Source of the DNA: Citrobacter sp.
GTDB taxonomy: Bacteria > Pseudomonadota > Gammaproteobacteria > Enterobacterales > Enterobacteriaceae
Direction of reading: 5' to 3'
NCBI GenBank assembly: GCA_019415335.1
Contig: DXKH01000022.1
Span: 1 to 6,317 of the forward strand
Length of the DNA: 6,317 bases
This document shows, one piece after another, positions 5,988 to 6,317 of the stretch (positions are counted from its first letter, which is position 1; the number at the start of each line of letters is the position of its first letter). Below the pieces are notes generated by a model that was not told the DNA's origin, searched no databases, and worked only from the letters and a program-made list of their open reading frames with translations. Position numbers and translations under genes: made by a program.

Positions 5988-6025
5988 TAATATCGCCGCT
6001 TTTAACGTGAGTTTAAGCGGTATTA
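5988..6025 (-). other. Imperfect hairpin over the fdhF stop codon
   Basis: CCGCTT (5996-6001) pairs with AAGCGG (6015-6020), and beyond a 3-base bulge TAATA (5988-5992) pairs with TATTA (6021-6025). The loop is 13 bases. The arm at 6021-6025 includes the fdhF stop codon (6025-6023). There is no T-run. It may act as an RNA 3'-end structure ahead of the real terminator, or be fortuitous. Confidence 0.35.
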
Positions 6026-6317
6026 CGCCAGTGCCGCTTCGCGCAGGCGAGTTTTCAACTTGTTGTACTCGTCAATCACGTACTGCTCGGCGGCGCGCTG
6101 ATCGGCGATCGGCTCGACGCGCACGGCGCAGTATTTGTATTCCGGCGTTTTCGTAATCGGGCTTAAGTTTTCGGTCACCAGCTCGTTACAGGCACCAATC
6201 CACCACTGGTAGGTCATGTAAATCGCCCCTTTGTTCGGACGATCGCTGACCTGCGCACGGGTGATAATTTTGCCTTTACGCGAGTGCACCCAAACCAATG
6301 CCTCATCTTCAATACCC
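6023..6317 (-). CDS. fdhF: Formate dehydrogenase H (FdhF), C-terminal 97 residues
   Basis: The frame enters from the right edge and ends at TAA 6025-6023. The visible residues begin GIEDEALVWVHSRKG and end KTRLREAALA, which I recognise as the C-terminus of E. coli FdhF, a protein of about 715 residues. The full enzyme is the cytoplasmic molybdopterin, selenocysteine and iron-sulfur formate dehydrogenase that feeds electrons to hydrogenase 3 in the formate-hydrogenlyase complex. The part here belongs to the C-terminal molybdopterin-dinucleotide-binding domain (WVHSRKGKI, QVSDRPNKGAIYM). The selenocysteine and the iron-sulfur cluster ligands lie outside the window. An internal TTG at 6298 could be taken for a start, but it is simply a Leu codon inside the gene. 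The fdhF promoter, known to depend on sigma-54 and FhlA, is also outside. Confidence 0.93.
   Translation of the reverse strand, partial: GIEDEALVWVHSRKGKIITRAQVSDRPNKGAIYMTYQWWIGACNELVTENLSPITKTPEYKYCAVRVEPIADQRAAEQYVIDEYNKLKTRLREAALA

Overview
The window looks like the chromosome of Escherichia coli or a very close relative. The right edge encodes the last 97 residues of formate dehydrogenase H (FdhF), and the left edge encodes the first 156 residues of the Sel1-repeat protein YjcO. I recognise both from memory as E. coli proteins. All genes lie on the minus strand, so the biological reading order runs from the high coordinates to the low ones.

Layout in transcription order: (1) fdhF 3' end (6317-6023), followed by an imperfect hairpin over its stop codon and a strong intrinsic terminator (5970-5936). 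(2) A 287-bp control region (5935-5649). It holds a sigma-54-type -24/-12 element (5710-5726) and, about 125-150 bp further upstream, a perfect 9-bp inverted repeat (5823-5850) overlapped by a Fur-box-like sequence. (3) A complete five-gene ABC importer operon of the peptide/nickel/opine class: periplasmic binding protein (5648-4080), a 99-bp gap with a perfect 10-bp-stem hairpin, permease 1 (3980-2931), permease 2 (2931-2098), ATPase 1 (2105-1269) and ATPase 2 (1282-578). The last four genes overlap by 1, 8 and 14 bp and have good ribosome-binding sites, so they look translationally coupled. (4) A short gap with a weak terminator candidate and a possible promoter, then the 5' end of yjcO (468-1).

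Together the five genes should make one importer: a secreted binding protein captures a small solute, two membrane proteins form the channel, and two cytoplasmic ATPases drive uptake. The substrate cannot be read from the sequence. The proteins do not match Dpp, Opp, Ddp, Nik or Gsi sequences as I remember them. A histidine in the binding protein at the place where NikA has its nickel-binding histidine makes a metal-chelate ligand worth considering, as does the neighbouring fdhF, whose formate-hydrogenlyase complex contains a nickel hydrogenase.

From memory, yjcO directly follows fdhF in E. coli K-12. The block from about 5935 to about 540 would then be a strain-variable insertion, or an ancestral segment lost from K-12. 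No transposase, integrase, tRNA, CRISPR array or obvious flanking repeat marks its borders in this window.
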